The notes: a model not told the origin generated them from the letters alone. 64,000 bases of DNA from Gerris lacustris (GCA_951217055.1 OX578281.1:33471036-33535035); one strand, 5' to 3'. Counted from the first letter of the stretch, positions 1 to 13,768 are shown. Translations and numbers: made by a program.

Positions 1-3000
1 CTATAACTCTGAGTTTTGATATTCCTAAAACTCTTAGCTCTGGATCGACTACTGAAGTGGAGGAATTAGCAGACCCCATTTTACACGTTCCTACAGCGTG
101 CCACCCGGGCATTGAATAATATCTTGCCACGCATGTTAAAAAAGCCTTGAGATCAGATTTTTTTTCAGCTTCGCATTTTTCCAGAAAAGATAGGCTGATT
201 TCAGGTGAGTATATCTCCATAGCTTTAGTTTTCATTAATTTTATAGATAAATGGAGACCGGCTAGAGCTCTGTCTAAATCATCTTGATCAGAGAAATAAT
301 TCGGGTCAATAAGAGGACCGTCATCAGGATTTCTACTTTTCAATCGAACAGTACCAACCGATAGAGGTTTTATAACACTCGTTGAAAGCGTGATAATACT
401 CGTATCTTTAAGGCCTTGATAGAAATCGAAAAAATAAAATTGTACGTCTGGGGGTCCTGCCGTTATATCAGGTCCAGTGTTAATAAAAGCTACATTCGCT
501 TGACCATTACTCGTTAAGCTGCCTGTTTTATTTTGAGCGAATTCCAATCCGTTTTGAACAGAGAAAAAATCCAATGGATTTATATTAGTATAGTTTTTTA
601 ATTTAAATACGAGGGAAATTAAAGAATGATCTTGCAAGTTGTTACCTACAGGTAAATCGGCAATAAGAGGAATCTTTAGTTTGGCCAAATGGTCTTTTGG
701 CCCTATACCAGCAAGCATTAGTAGTTGTGGAGAATTGACAGCTCCAGCTGATAAAATAACCTCTTTGGACGCTTCGATAAAGCTAGACTTACTATTTTTT
801 TGAAAAACTACTCCTGAAGCAGTCTTTGTTTTTGGATCAATTACAATTTTCGTGACTTTAGCATTCTTAATTATGTTTAAATTGGGTCGTTTTATATCAT
901 TTAGGAATGCTGAAGACGTGCTCCATCTAATAGGTCCGTTTACAGTTAATTGAGGCTTAGCAATACTTGTCTGCTTTTCTCCATTGTAATCTCGATTAAT
1001 CATTCCGATTTCTTCTCCAGCTTGTATAATGTCTTTAGTTAGGTTTGTTTGGTAAATAGCATTCTGGACACTAAGCAACCCTCTTCGATTGTGATAAGGT
1101 GACCAGAAAAATTCAGGTATTTGTACTTTTTCGGACCTGTAACAGTTAAAATTTATAATAAATATTTACTTATTGTAAATGATATTTTAAAAAAATCTAG
1201 AAATAACTCTATATACTTGAGAAAATACTGTAAGACGTTTTTGTAGTTCCATCCTTCTGCGCCATCTTTTTCCCATTCATCATAGTCAAGCTTATTCCCT
1301 CTGACATAAAGCATTCCATTTATACTGCTTGATCCACCCATTCCATGTCCTCTGGGGTATGGACAGACACCTCCATTAGCTAATCATGAAAAAAAAAATC
1401 ATAAGGCCACATTCTGTATATAATTTACACTTGTTAATTTTTTAAAAACTAAGAAATAAAAATGATTCATCATTTACACACATTTTTTTTGGAACTTCTT
1501 TAAGACTGCTATTCTCTTCTTATAAAAGTAATGGAGTAATATAATCTAATGAAGGTGTAAGAAATGTTTTTCTTTTGACTGTTGCTCCTTACTCCCCATA
1601 TATTATGTTTTCTCAAATTTTTCCCAATAAAAGCTCCTTCGTTGGAGAAGGACGGATGAGTCTCGCATTATTTTTTGATTTTATGGATCTTGTAATTCGT
1701 CTCTTGACTCTATATCGATGCGGAGATTTACATATGACCCTGGTAAGAGTTAAAGCAGCAAGGCGCTATCGCCGTTAATTTTACATCCATGTTGTTTAAT
1801 TTGGCAACTGCGTTATTGAAGTTAATTGGTGGTATCGTATTTCATCGCTGTCTTGATTTTTGTATAATAGTTGGTGATTTAATATCCTATTTTGCTGAGC
1901 TTAGCGGGAGATATGTTAGTGTATTACTTCTTATCTAGCGTTAAGATTTTATTCGTCCCATTTATCTCTTTCTTCGCCCTTAGAGGGTCTGGGTAGATTG
2001 CCAGACACATACTTCCTGAGACCACTTCTTACTAACTGGAAATGCTCTCGCTTAATGAAACACTTATCATATTTGTCCGACAATTATTATTAATCTTCGG
2101 AGAATGTAAATTACTATTGATTGGTGCAAGGACGACATATTTCAAGTTCTATTTTCCTCAATGAGGTACACTTCTGGTTCTAGGGCTATAACCTATTGCA
2201 CTTATTACTTCAGAAAAATACTTATCGATCTATATAATACAGGGTTTTATATTTAACCTAATGCGACAATAATACTGTAATATAATTGAATACTATAATA
2301 CACAACAAACAAAAACAATCAAATGCTGACAGACCCGAGGAGAAAACAAGGTTCAACGGATTGTTTTTTAAGACTAACCGGTATTAAAAATATATATATA
2401 TAACTAGCTTACCAATTTCGTACCGCCTAATTAACATTAATGACATAAGAAATGTGTATAGCTTCTATCTTTGATAACCCTTATAAATAGCTTATTTAGA
2501 TAAATAATGTTGCCTCATATGAAATACTTATATTAAAATTTACAATATATACTTGTACAATATACAATATTGGCATAAGAGACATACAGATAATTAACAT
2601 TAATTTTTATTTGAAAGATATAGATTTTTCCTGTATTTCTCATTTTACCTTTCTCCTAAAATGAAAATATGACAAAAATGAAAATATGACAAAAATGTAC
2701 ATAAAAACAAGTAATGCACTCTTAAAGGGCTTTTTACCGATATTCATCATGAAGGGTTTTTATTACTTTGACATTTTTGTACACCGCACCCCTGTGTACC
2801 AAAATTTAAACATAGTTTTAATAACTCAGAAACCTTCCCGGGCATGCGTCCAACCATTCCCCAAAGTTTCATCGTAATCGGACGAACGGTTTAGGCAGCC
2901 ATAAGATACAGACAGACAAACATTCATTTTTATATATATAACAGATAAAGTCTGACTTCTTCAAGGCCAACTGCTGGGTAGTTAAAACTAACTATTAAAA

Positions 3001-6000
3001 AGTTACAGGCCCAAGGTTGAAGATCTGTGTAAGTTGAAAATAGCGAACAAAAAGACATTAAAAATTATCTACCGAGAAGACAGGTTGAATGTCAACAAAA
3101 TTAAATTGAAAAGTAAGAAATGATAGATACACTTAAAACGTATAATTTATCTCTAAATAATTGGTAAAAATTATTAAGTGTAGAAATATAAAGTGGAACT
3201 ACTGTTTCTAAAAGATAGAATACTTGATGCCCCGTGCTTGAGGGCTTCCATTAACTGTTACTGCTTTGATCAACTTACCTCTCATTCTGGCAATAATGCT
3301 TTGACTCTTCAGCATGGATTTTATCCATCTGATAGTCGAATGTGCAAAGCCTTTCCTATTGTAGCTTTCTCCGCGGGTTCGTGGTAAGAATACATAAGGA
3401 CCTATTTCTTTGTTTTTTTATCGATTCCTAATCTTTTAACAATACTGAGTGGAGAAATAACTGTCTATTTCCCGTTTTGATAGACAAATTAGTTTATGTG
3501 AAGTGGAGAATCCTTCAAAAAAGCTGGTTCAACGCTTTCAGAACTGTTCAATTCCTGTTATTTCAATTAATAACCATGTACTTAGAAAGTAGGGGGAAAT
3601 ACAACATAAGTGTAAAATAAATTATTTTTTGTTTACCTTTAACAAGATAATAAATATAGTATTTACCAAGACATGCCCTTTTCTGTTGGATAGTAGTATA
3701 ATTCCAATCCAAAGACGTTTTGTAGGTATATGCATTTAGTAAAGGGGTTTTTGATTCAGGATTTTCATTTCCACCAGCTTCCAGCAGTAGAATTCTCCAT
3801 GAATTTACTTCCGAAAGTCTTCTCGCAATAACGCTTCCTAAATAAAAAAATAAAAAAATATTATAATAAATATTATGTTTTTCATTATTTGCTATGTGCA
3901 AGTAATAATTTGATTAAACTCAATGTTACAATGTTGTGTGTTATAGCTGTAAATCTATTATGAGTTGTACAGAATTTAGGGTAACTAGAAATCACATTGG
4001 ATGCAACTTTCGAGAAGTTAGTAAAAAACCAGCAATATATTTGGTTGAGTGTAATTGGGGATGGGGAAGCTCTTTTCATCTTTCCATATGCATTGATTTA
4101 TTTTTGTTGTTCAACAGGTATGATCATTTTGTATCGAGATTTTTGTCCCCCTTCCATGTATATGTAATCTTGAGTACGTTTTGACGCGTTGATGGATCTC
4201 AGCAGGTAGTTAGAAGTGGAATAAAATAAGTTTTTTAAAAAATGCCTATTTATTTAGTCTTATTTATTCCACTGTACACCAAGTGCGCTGGGATAAGTTG
4301 GGTCAAGGGGGAAGTGCGCCAGCCTTTTTTGAAGGTATGGTCGAAGTGCGCCGGGGTTAATCCCCTGGGGTAATCTATCGACACAGGTAGTCCACCTCAG
4401 ATCCTCTGAAGGACTAGTCGTTGCCAATATTCGCATACACTTAACATCAAGTCATTTGAAGTTACTTTGAACCAACTGCTCAGTGTGATACGGCGATCAT
4501 TAACCAATCTCAATACATAGGAGACTCTATAGAACGTTCTCGTAAGAACAGAATCCAAATTGAGCCAGAAAATACACTTTAATTTGTGAATATTCAAAAT
4601 GAAAAAAACAAAAAATTACAAAATCTCATTAAGTTATGAGAGAGAAAAAAAGTCAGGGCGTAGAGCCAGTTACCGCGCTAGGTGAAGATGTAGCCCCTAA
4701 AGATGGTGAGCCCGCGGAGTGAAAGGCTGAAGGCTCTCTCTACAACCCTCTAGACCAGTGGATAAGAACCCAGGGGGCCTCGAAAGGTATATAGGTACTA
4801 TATTTATTACATTTGGAAATTTTAAGGGGGCCGTACTTACCAAAAGGTTAAGAAACCACTGCTCTAGACTTGATTAAACGATTAAGTGAACTGTAGTAAT
4901 GATTAAAGGCGAGTAAGATATAAAAACAAGAATTTAAAAATATAGTCGTGTACTTATAGAATCGTGACATACAATAGAATAGACATGGCCCGACTGAGGC
5001 TTACTCTTATTTAAGACTCAATACAAGGTATTACATACTGGATTACAGACCTCCTACAGGTTTCTAACTCCCTGTTATACGTTTCTGAGTTTTTAAGCTA
5101 AAAGTAACGTAACGCTTTTAGAGTTATGTTCCATAGCCTAAACATTAATATATCAATATACTGCTTTTTTTAAATTTTCTGTATGTTTTATAATGTAATT
5201 TTGACATAATCAATAATCGATTGGTGATAAACAAATTTAAAAGGATATAAATGCAAAATTTTAAAAATAGTACAATATTAAACAATTTAAAAAAGTGATT
5301 ATAGATACAGAGTATTCAGAGGTTGCTTTATATTGTTACCTTAAATTAATCATTAATCGATTGGTGATGGACAAATTAAGCAGGATATAAACAAAAAACA
5401 TATTACAGATGATAGGTAAAATTGTAATTAAACTTTTTCTTTAATTATACTTTCCTAAATTCCTCTTTTTAACATAAATAAAAATGAAACTATTGAATTA
5501 TTTATTTCGTGTTAATAGCATTCATTTACAATATAAGATGTTATGGGTAAGTGTCGGCGAAAGCCGACAGCTGTACTCAAAGACTTCTTTCTACTTCGTT
5601 AATCAGGATGATAGATAAAAATAGAGTAATTTAAGCGAGTGCAAGCGAGCTTCTTATATTCAACAAACTGTGCATCATTTCTGTGTGTGTGTCGGAAAAG
5701 TGTGACCGTAACTTGAGTAAAAGTTTACCGATTTTGGTGAAATTTGGTATAAATGTTAATTTACCAATGACCAGGACGAGTTCATTATCCACCATCAACG
5801 TTATCCACCCAAGTATTCACACTCAGCGCTCTTTAGATTGTTTAATTAGAATATTAGGACGAGAAACATTTTTTAACTCTATCTATTCGATGAGACAAAA
5901 TGCGATATGTAGAAGAGATTTTTTTATTTTTTATTTTATTTAAAAATAGAGAAAATTTAAAATTATTATCATGGGAAGAATTGATTCAATAGATTAATCA

Positions 6001-6616
6001 ATTAAGACTAATCAAATTAAATAATCGATTCAAGAAAAATGATTAATCGAGTAATCGAAAAATCTATCTGTATTGGCCATCCCAAGTCACAATTATGAAT
6101 AGTATTTTCTCTACACTTAAAACTATACTTCATTATTTGTCAAAGATGATTTCGGCCTTCATCTGGGCTGATTATTATAGAATAACTATAGTTACATTGT
6201 GCCGGATGCCAACGTAAGCCAGGTCACTGGAAACAAATTAAGTAGTACTTTACGTGGAACGAAAGTTTGTTTCAATCCTTCAATGCGATTTATCAATACG
6301 CTACTCACTCATTATAAGATTTTATTGCTATCCGGAGTTTGAAAAAAATATCTTCAAAAATCTTTCAGAGAATATTTAACATCTATACAATGATATTTAA
6401 GGTTTTATGTTATAAGAGGTTTATATAAGTTATAATTATAATTATAAGATAATAAATAATAATATATTTACCTGCTGATCCAGAACCAATAATAATGAAG
6501 TCATAAACTGAAGTTAAATTATTTTCTGGAGTTTCTCTTGGACTGTCAAATATTTGTGGAAAATAGTAGGAGACTAAAGCTATGAACATCAGACTAAATT
6601 GACTAAAGGATAGCAT
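1..6616 (-). CDS. GMC oxidoreductase, copy A (3'-partial, secreted FAD enzyme)
   Basis: Insect-type GMC oxidoreductase (glucose dehydrogenase-like family), expected to oxidise an alcohol or sugar with FAD outside the cell. Exons: complement(join(<1..1136, 1217..1379, 3667..3837, 6472..6616)), all with GT/AG borders. Introns are 2634, 2287 and 80 bp, with phases 1, 1 and 2 as in copies B-E. The start is the ATG at 6616, followed by a hydrophobic stretch ([19 protein letters not shown]), a likely signal peptide. Exon 1 ends in the Rossmann motif GSGSAG; exon 2 has LLLEAGG; exon 3 has [15 protein letters not shown] (GMC signature 1); exon 4 has [17 protein letters not shown] (signature 2) and HAVGTCKMG with the first catalytic His. 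The window ends at about KLRVI, so the second catalytic residue and stop are not visible. Relative to E it has one extra in-frame Lys near the AEKKSDL segment. I found no frameshift or stop. Family certain; substrate unknown. Confidence 0.92.
4756..4861. mobile_element. hAT-type MITE, 106 bp, 8-bp TSD
   Basis: Short element starting CAGTGGATAAGAACC and ending GGTTAAGAAACCACTG, imperfect terminal inverted repeats of hAT type. It is flanked by a perfect 8-bp direct repeat CTCTAGAC (4748-4755 and 4862-4869), the hAT target-site length. No coding capacity. It lies in intron 1 of copy A. Confidence 0.8.
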
Positions 6617-6647
6617 TATAATGTTATCAAATTAAAATAGTTTCTAT

Positions 6648-6680
6648 TTAGTTATTACCGGATCTTTTCTATATATTTTT
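6648..6680 (-). promoter_or_regulatory. Putative core promoter of copy A (shared box plus TATA-like)
   Basis: Just upstream of the ATG, the sense strand reads a TATA-like stretch (TATATAG) followed by AAAGATCCGGTAATAACTAA. The same box occurs at the same distance before copies B and D and in weaker form before C. Promoter role is inferred from position and conservation. Confidence 0.45.
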
Positions 6681-7131
6681 TTAGTTAATACATAATACAT
6701 TGATCTAACAAAAATTACAGATGATTTTATTCATTAAAATTAAAAAATAAGCATTAGTTGTTGAACTATAAATAATGCAAAGCAAACAATATACAATTTA
6801 AAGATATTTCTATATAATGTATTGCTTAGTATAAATGACCTCAACTATGTAGCCTTGAAACCATATTTTTAATTAATGTAACCGATTATTTTTCAACAAT
6901 CACAGTTTAAGTCCAATTATGTTTGTTTTGTCATTTTTAGTCTAACATACATATACATTATATAAATATATATATACACAAAAACCAAGGAAACCCAGGG
7001 TTCGGTCATAAAAAAAAACTAATTACACCACTCACAACATACTCTAACACCCGACGATTCGGTATTTTTTAAAACCTTCTTCATAGGATCTAAAACAAAA
7101 GAAAAATCAATATGTTTACATATAAGAAAGC

Positions 7132-7519
7132 AATTTAGCTGAAAAAATATTTATGCAAAACAGAAGAGAAGCTTCTAAAAAATACAATACTGGAAACTTA
7201 CATTAAAACAGTTAAAAGTAGTGTAAATTAAGTAAACAAAACCCACAAAATTATTAAAAATGTTTGGCTAGTGAAGAATATAAATATACATATATAAAAA
7301 ATAAACAGTGAGACAAGATAAGTGACAGTGTGATATCTTGTCTCACTGCGTCTTCTTAATATATATTTTTATTCTTCACTAGCCAAACATTTTTAATCAT
7401 TATGTGGATTTTTTTTTTTATTAATTTACACTACTTTTAACTGTTTTAATGTAGGTTTCCAGTACAGTATTTTTTTAGAAGCTTCTCTTCTGTTTTGCAT
7501 ATATTTTTTCAGCTAAATT
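7132..7519. repeat. Foldback element with ~187-bp arms and 13-nt loop
   Basis: Left arm 7132-7320 and right arm 7334-7519 are near-complete reverse complements. The inner stem CAGTGAGACAAGATA / TATCTTGTCTCACTG is perfect. A transcript would form a very long hairpin. It lies between the stop of copy B and the start of copy A. No ORF. Could be a foldback transposon or a hairpin-RNA source; nothing in the sequence decides between them. Confidence 0.75.
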
Positions 7520-8240
7520 ACATACAATTTGTTAAAAACTTTGGTTCTACTTTTTTTCTTTTTTTTATGAAAAAAAGCCTAAACCATGCGCACATGTTGG
7601 CACACTTCTATAAATTAATTGAATTCGATGAATTGGTAAGCCAGTTCTGTGTCTTTAAAGTCTGAATAGTGGCGACAGACTCACCCCATTCACGGCACAC
7701 ATACATAGATAAAATTACATACAAGAAAAAAGTGAAAACTGGATTTGTTTTACTGAATGTATAATATGAAAAATAATCCAAGTTTTTTGAAATTATGATC
7801 AATTTACTGACAATACTTATAAATAGATTATAATAACGTATTTTTTTTTTTATAATAGATACAATTAAAATTTGCAAATGAATGTAAAGTATGTTGACAA
7901 GAAAACTTGCAAATGATTCACATTACATTATAACTGAAAATGGAGCTCCTTTTCTTTTCAAAATCAGAATTATTTTGTTTCTATTATTAAGTTAAATCGT
8001 TGTCTTTAAGGGAGTTATATTATTTTGCAGATGTAAAATATATATACAATAAGATAGTAGGAAGTGATTGAAAAATATTATTTTGTAACAATTCATCTTT
8101 GCACCGTGTCCTTAAAATTGTGTTTTGAGTATTAAATTTAACAAATCAACCAGAGTCAGCATTATTATGTCAATGAACGGGGTTTAAGGAGTATTGTATC
8201 AGTGAATAAAGATTTAATTATCAAAATAAAAATAATTTTG

Positions 8241-8357
8241 ACTTAATCCCATTTTGAGAACTTACGGCCATCTATGAGCCGATCCCAACTTAATCCCATC
8301 TTATTAACCCCCAACTTATTAACTTAACTTAATCCCATCTATGAGAACTTACGGCTA
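8241..8357. repeat. Imperfect direct repeats downstream of copy B
   Basis: The phrase CTTAATCCCATCT with GAGAACTTACGGC recurs two to three times with small changes, starting about 50 bp past the copy B stop codon. Probably in or near the 3' UTR. Function unknown. Confidence 0.6.
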
Positions 8358-8408
8358 TTAAACTACTCTAAATTAGATTAGGTTCTTTGGCATTAGAAAT
8401 GGTCATGT

Positions 8409-11400
8409 CTAAAATCCGTAGTTTGACTTGATAATAGCAGACGCTTTCTCTGCTATCATAATAGTAGGAGCATTGGTATTGCCTCTGGTGATAACAGGCA
8501 TGACTGAAGCATCTACAACTCTGAGTTTCGTTATTCCTAAAACTCTTAGCTCTGGATCGACAACTGAAGTGGAGGAATTAGCAGAACCCATTTTACACGT
8601 TCCTACTGCGTGGGAGCCGCCTGTTGAATAGGTTTTTGCCACGCATGTTAAAAAAGCATTGAGATCAGATATCAATTTATTACAATTTTCCAGAGAAGAT
8701 AGGCTGATTTCAGGAGAGTACTTCTCCATAGCCTTAGTCTGCATTAATTTAATAGATATATTAAGACCGGCTAGAGCTCTGTCTAAATCATCTTGTTCGG
8801 AGAAATAATTCGGGTCAATGACAGGACCGTCATCAGGATTTTTACTTTTTAATCGAACAGTACCGACAGATTTAATTTTTATGACAATTGTGGAAACCCT
8901 TATTATGTCATTAGAGCCTGAGAAATATTCGTTTAAATGATATTGAACGTCTGGTGGTTCTGCCAATATATCAGGTCCAGTGTTAAGGAAAGCAATATTT
9001 GAAACAACGTTACCCGTTAAGATTCCTGTCTTATTTTGAGCGAATTCTAATGCATTTTGAACATTGAAATAATATAATGGATTTAAATTATTATAGTTTT
9101 TTAATTTATAAGGGAGCGAAATAATAATATGATCTTGCAGATTGTTTCCAACAGGTAAATCTGCAATGAGGGGAATGTTTAGTTTGGCTAGATGGTCATT
9201 TGGCCCTATACCAGCAAGCATAAGTAGTTGTGGGGAATTTATGGTCCCTGCTGATAAAATAACCTCTTTGGACGCTTTGATGTACCTAGATTTCCCATTT
9301 TTCTTGAAGACTACCCCTAAAGCAGTCTTTGTTTTTGGATCAATTACAATTTTAGTGACTTTTGCATTCTTAATTATATTTAAATTTTGTCGTTTTAAGT
9401 CGTTTAGAAATGCCGATGAGGTACTCCATCTAATAGGTCCGTTTACAGTCAATTGAGGCCTTGCAATACTTGTCTGCTTTTCTCCATTGTAATCTCGGTT
9501 AATCATTCCGATTTCTTCTCCAGCTTGTACAATGTTTTCAGTTAGATTTGTTTGGTAAATAGCATACTGAACACTGAGCAAGCCTCTTCGGTTGTGATGA
9601 GGCGATCCAAAGAGTTCAGGAATTCGTACTTTTTCCGTCCTGTAACAATTACAATCGATAGTGAATTTACATACATTAATTAGTACTATATATACATGAT
9701 ATTTCAAATTATCCTGAAAAGTAACTATTTACTTGAGAAAATACTTCAAAACGTTTTGGTAATTCCATCCTTCTGCTCCATCTTTTTCCCAATTATCATA
9801 GTCTAGCTTATTCCCTCTCACATAAAGCATTCCGTTTATACTGCTTGATCCACCCATTCCATGGCCTCTAGGAAATGAACAGACACCTCCATTAGCTAAA
9901 AACAAAAAAGATTTGACCCCATTAGGCTACATACTCAAAGAAAGTAACACCTATACTTTCAACAGAATCATTTTAATAAAACTAAAATTCAGTCATGATT
10001 TCATTTACGTATGCTGAGATGTTGCAAAGCGATCGGCTAAAGTAAAACTGCTCAGAGCTTTCAAGGTTTCTTGACTGTCTGTCCTTATAAAATTTTTAGC
10101 TTTTTAAGTCCTTTGATAAGGTTTTTATGGACATACGCTATTAAAGAGAGCCTAAGGATTTAATAGAGGTGGATTTTGGACCGTAATATTCCTATTCCGT
10201 TATTTTTAGATCCATCCATGTGCAAGGTTAGTCCAAGTACCAATAGAGTGTCACGATTGGAAATTTGGAAAAGTCATTAAAATTTGACTAAATATTAAAA
10301 GTCGGGCCCAGAGTTGGAAATATGTATGAAAAAAACAATCTTGGTGAAAAGTTAAAAAGAAAAATCGAGAAGAATGGCTGAAAAGTAACAAAAATTAGTG
10401 TAAGAAATAACAGATAACTTTTTTTAGCTTAATAAATTGTAGAAATAATGTGGTGTGGAAATATAAGTAGCATTGCTGCTTTTAAAAGAATAACTATTGA
10501 CTGTACATAGTAAGGGTGATATAGCCATTTCTTGGTGGCACCCATGATCGGTTAGTTGGTATTGTTCGACCGTCCGTCCGTCCACCGCATCATGGATCAT
10601 ATTGTAGCTAAGTCTTTGAAATTTGGTATACAAGTAAAAGTTTTTTGCCTAAAAACAGGAAAAATGTTTGAATTTTTCTACTCGAAATTTCTGCGAGCAA
10701 TGGGAACTAATCGCAATATTTTTTGTTTTTGGTAATTTTTTAATGGTGTATCATTTTAAAGGTATTGAAAAATAGATCTCAAATATATATCGCGTTTCCA
10801 AAATGGCGGCAATTTTACCCCTAAAGGAACCAAATAAGTGTCTATTAAAATGCTAAAGGATAGTATAATGCACACCTTATTCCTCCAAAGTGATACATTT
10901 TTTAGAATGAAAAAAAAAAAATAATAATATAAAAAAAAAAACAAAAAAACAATATAGGAAATATATTTATGACCGGAAAAACTTTAAGTAGTAGCTTGCT
11001 AGCAAGTACTTGATTAATACTCTATTAATAATACAAATCAATACTTACTTCATCAATTCTTCCAATCTGTTACAAAATGGCTTATGTAAATTAGTGGTGA
11101 CACCTCCTCTGAGTCAGGAAAATGAGTTACAAATATGTTTTTTCCGTGGGACTATTGTATGAATATCACATTATTCGGGGATAATTGTAGAACCACTAAC
11201 ACAAAAATGAATTAATAATTCCTTTTAATTTATCCTTCTTCGCATAAATCAGCAAGGTTACCTGGATATATGGGTAATTTAGGCTTATATGTGATTAATA
11301 CGCCTTAGAATTAATTCTCCTATTATTAAATAGCAGGGGAGATTAGTATAAAATGAGTGTTATATATACTATTTTATGTTTATATTTAAGAAGATAATAT

Positions 11401-12719
11401 AATTTGTACCGAGACATGCCCTTTTCTGCTGGATAGTTGTATAATTCCAATCCAAAGGAGTATTGTACAAATATCCATTTAGTAGAGGAGTTTTTGACAC
11501 AGGATTTTCATTTCCACCAGCTTCCAGAAGTAGAATTCTCCATGAATTTACTTCCGAAAGTCTTCTCGCTATTAGGCTTCCTAATAAAAAGAAAAATTTT
11601 AATAAATGTATATGTTCCATTGATTACTATCTACAAATTTTAAACAAAGACTCCCTGTCGTCTATATGATTTATAGGAATTAAAGCTTGTTAAGGTATTC
11701 ATCGTTTTCAGTGCTTGAAATCCAGTGTGTTTGTGCCACATTAAAGGCAAATTCTAAATTGAGAGTCTGGCTGAAAGCGTAGTGTGTAGTTTGTGTGAGA
11801 AAAAAGGACGAAAATATCAGTGTATTTGACACGACTTGAACAGTCAGCAATATACCAATAAGATGACTAAGTAGATTCAGCTTGGGTGTAAGATCCAAAA
11901 TGTGGATAATATTGTTCTTGACGAGTACATTCCATTTTATGGCATATATGAAGTCCAAAATAGACAACTGAAGAATTAGAAAATTACCTAATCCTCATAA
12001 ATTTTTAGCGGTCGGAGTAGGTTTAAATTGAGAAGGAGAGAACTTGAGCTAACAATTCAACAGAACATAATTCTTTGCAGGATACCATAATATAATTTTT
12101 TCGCTGATCTAGACGTGTTTTTATCAGTAAGAAGAGCAATGACCAGGTTGATCCCAGCCAGAATAGATATACAAGACGGCACTATAAGCTTATGCTAATA
12201 CCAGTCATGGGATGTTATCATTTACAATTTTTTTTAATTCATATTTAATCAGTAACTTCTCAATTGAATTAGTTTCGTCATTTTATGAAAATTTACCTCT
12301 TCTAAGTTAGATGTGTAACTCAGAAGAGGTAAAATAGCCAAATATGAACTAGATGAAGGTATAAACGTTTTCAATTATTTATAAACTCTTGATGACCCAC
12401 AATTAGATAAGAAGATAAAAAATAAATTGATACTGTTAAAGTTATAAATTTACGTTTTATAACTCATCTATCATCACACAAACATTTTATCCGTCCAAAC
12501 TAGTGTTTAAAAAGTTGTGTTGTACCTGGTTTATCTAAGTAATGATTATAATTAGGAGATAATAATTGTTTTACCTGCTGATCCAGCACCAATAATTATA
12601 AAATCATAAGCTGTAGATACACTATTTTCTGGAGTTTCTCTAGGACTGTTAAATATTTCTGGAAAATAGTAGGAGACTAAAGCGACGAACATCAGACTAA
12701 ATATACTAAAAGATAGCAT
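8409..12719 (-). CDS. GMC oxidoreductase, copy B (complete, 569 aa)
   Basis: Complete secreted FAD-dependent GMC oxidoreductase. Exons: complement(join(8409..9639, 9733..9895, 11410..11580, 12575..12719)); total 1710 nt with a TAG stop. All introns have GT/AG ends (993, 1514 and 93 bp). Residues 1-18 are hydrophobic (signal peptide). GAGSAG (44-49) and LLLEAGG (about 65-71) form the FAD ADP-binding fold. [13 protein letters not shown] (about 114-126) is GMC signature 1 and [15 protein letters not shown] (about 291-305) matches the signature 2 region, with Ala for the usual Ser. His503 (HAVGTCKMG) and Asn547 (RGNTNAPT) are the expected catalytic pair. Length fits the family (550-650 aa). It is the second of five same-strand copies, about 1.8 kb upstream of A in the direction of transcription. 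A TATA-like element and a shared box lie just upstream of the ATG. Substrate not inferable; glucose dehydrogenase, eclosion-hormone-type or salicyl-alcohol-oxidase-like roles are all possible. Confidence 0.95.
9640..12574 (-). other. Introns of copy B, homologous to those of copy A
   Basis: The larger introns of B (9896-11409 and 11581-12574) hold no gene. Parts of intron 2 (10260-10500) align with intron 2 of copy A (about 2980-3230), as expected for tandem duplicates. Around 10556-10620 there is a phrase with repeated GTCCGTCC typical of dispersed insect repeats, not further identified. Confidence 0.5.
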
Positions 12720-12756
12720 TATAATTTTATCAAATAAAAATTTTAATTGATTATAA

Positions 12757-12790
12757 TTAGTTATTACTAGATCTTTACTATATAATATAT
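12757..12790 (-). promoter_or_regulatory. Putative core promoter of copy B
   Basis: Sense strand: TATATAGT followed by AAAGATCTAGTAATAACTAA, about 40-70 bp before the ATG at 12719. It differs from the copy A box at only two positions. Confidence 0.45.
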
Positions 12791-13124
12791 TTTTTAAATC
12801 TTTGCATGTATTAATCTAATGTATATTATTTATAAATAAAAAAATAAAACAAAAAAGGAAGTGGTAGTTGTTAAAGTGTAAATATTACAAAGCACATAGC
12901 ACTACAAAGACATTTCTGTGTCTGCGAAATAATCATCATATATTGCTTAATATAAATTACATCAATTGTCCTGTGTTGACATCGTTTTTAATTACTGAAC
13001 TCGACTATTTTTATAACTAACACAGTTTACGCCCAATTAAATTATATCATAACAGATAAAAAGCAGAAAAACAGTAAAGGTATTTGATCATATATATGAT
13101 ACACAAAAAAAAAAAAAAAATAAA

Positions 13125-13411
<287 letters not shown>

Positions 13412-13436
13412 GGCAATAATGACGTAATACACCATT

Positions 13437-13768
13437 TTTTTATTTAAAAGTCTGCCAATTAGTGTAGTACATTGATTCCTTGCGTCCTAATTGGAATTAT
13501 TAACTTATTTTATTATATACCAGCGATCGTAGAATCCTTAAACGGAAAGATTTCCAACTCCCCTCTTTATCTACCTGGGTTAGACTACTAGCGCTCCACG
13601 GGAATTTGGCGGTTAATATTGTAACTAAATCTTTTACACCATTCAAAAGATTTCGAGCTTCTTAATTTAAAGAAATAAATTTATAAATTAATTTGTCAGT
13701 TACTAGATTCGAACCCGGGAGCTTTCGCATTCGGAGCAATAGCGCATCTCACACAGCCACCGAGGCTG
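13437..13768 (-). mobile_element. tRNA-derived SINE (minus strand)
   Basis: On the minus strand the head (13768 to about 13690) reads like a tRNA: an A-box-like TGGCTGTGTGAGATGCGC followed 30-odd bases later by a B box GGTTCGAATC (13706-13715 on plus). The unrelated body extends to about 13437. Its far end (GCAAGGAATCAATGTAC... with CTAATTGGCAGAC) resembles the termini of the long-inverted-repeat family found at 18.9 and 20.4 kb. Not a functional tRNA: no acceptor stem or 3' half. Confidence 0.65.

Noticed and set aside
1..1136. Copy A might be a pseudogene because no long complete frame is seen
   Set aside because: I read the minus-strand frame through to the window edge without stop or frameshift; the stop codon is simply outside the window.
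4270..4360. AAGTGCGC repeated three times
   Set aside because: Short and irregular, with no further structure to support a named feature.
6150..6175. CAGATGAAGGCCGAAAT on the minus strand as another hammerhead core
   Set aside because: CTGATGA is not intact and there is no real stem II; too weak.
8428..9456. Plus-strand frames over exon 4 of copies B-E
   Set aside because: Recurring antisense shadows of the conserved exon 4; they repeat at each copy only because the sense strand is conserved.
13690..13768. Functional tRNA gene
   Set aside because: A and B boxes are present but no acceptor stem or full cloverleaf; fits a SINE head.
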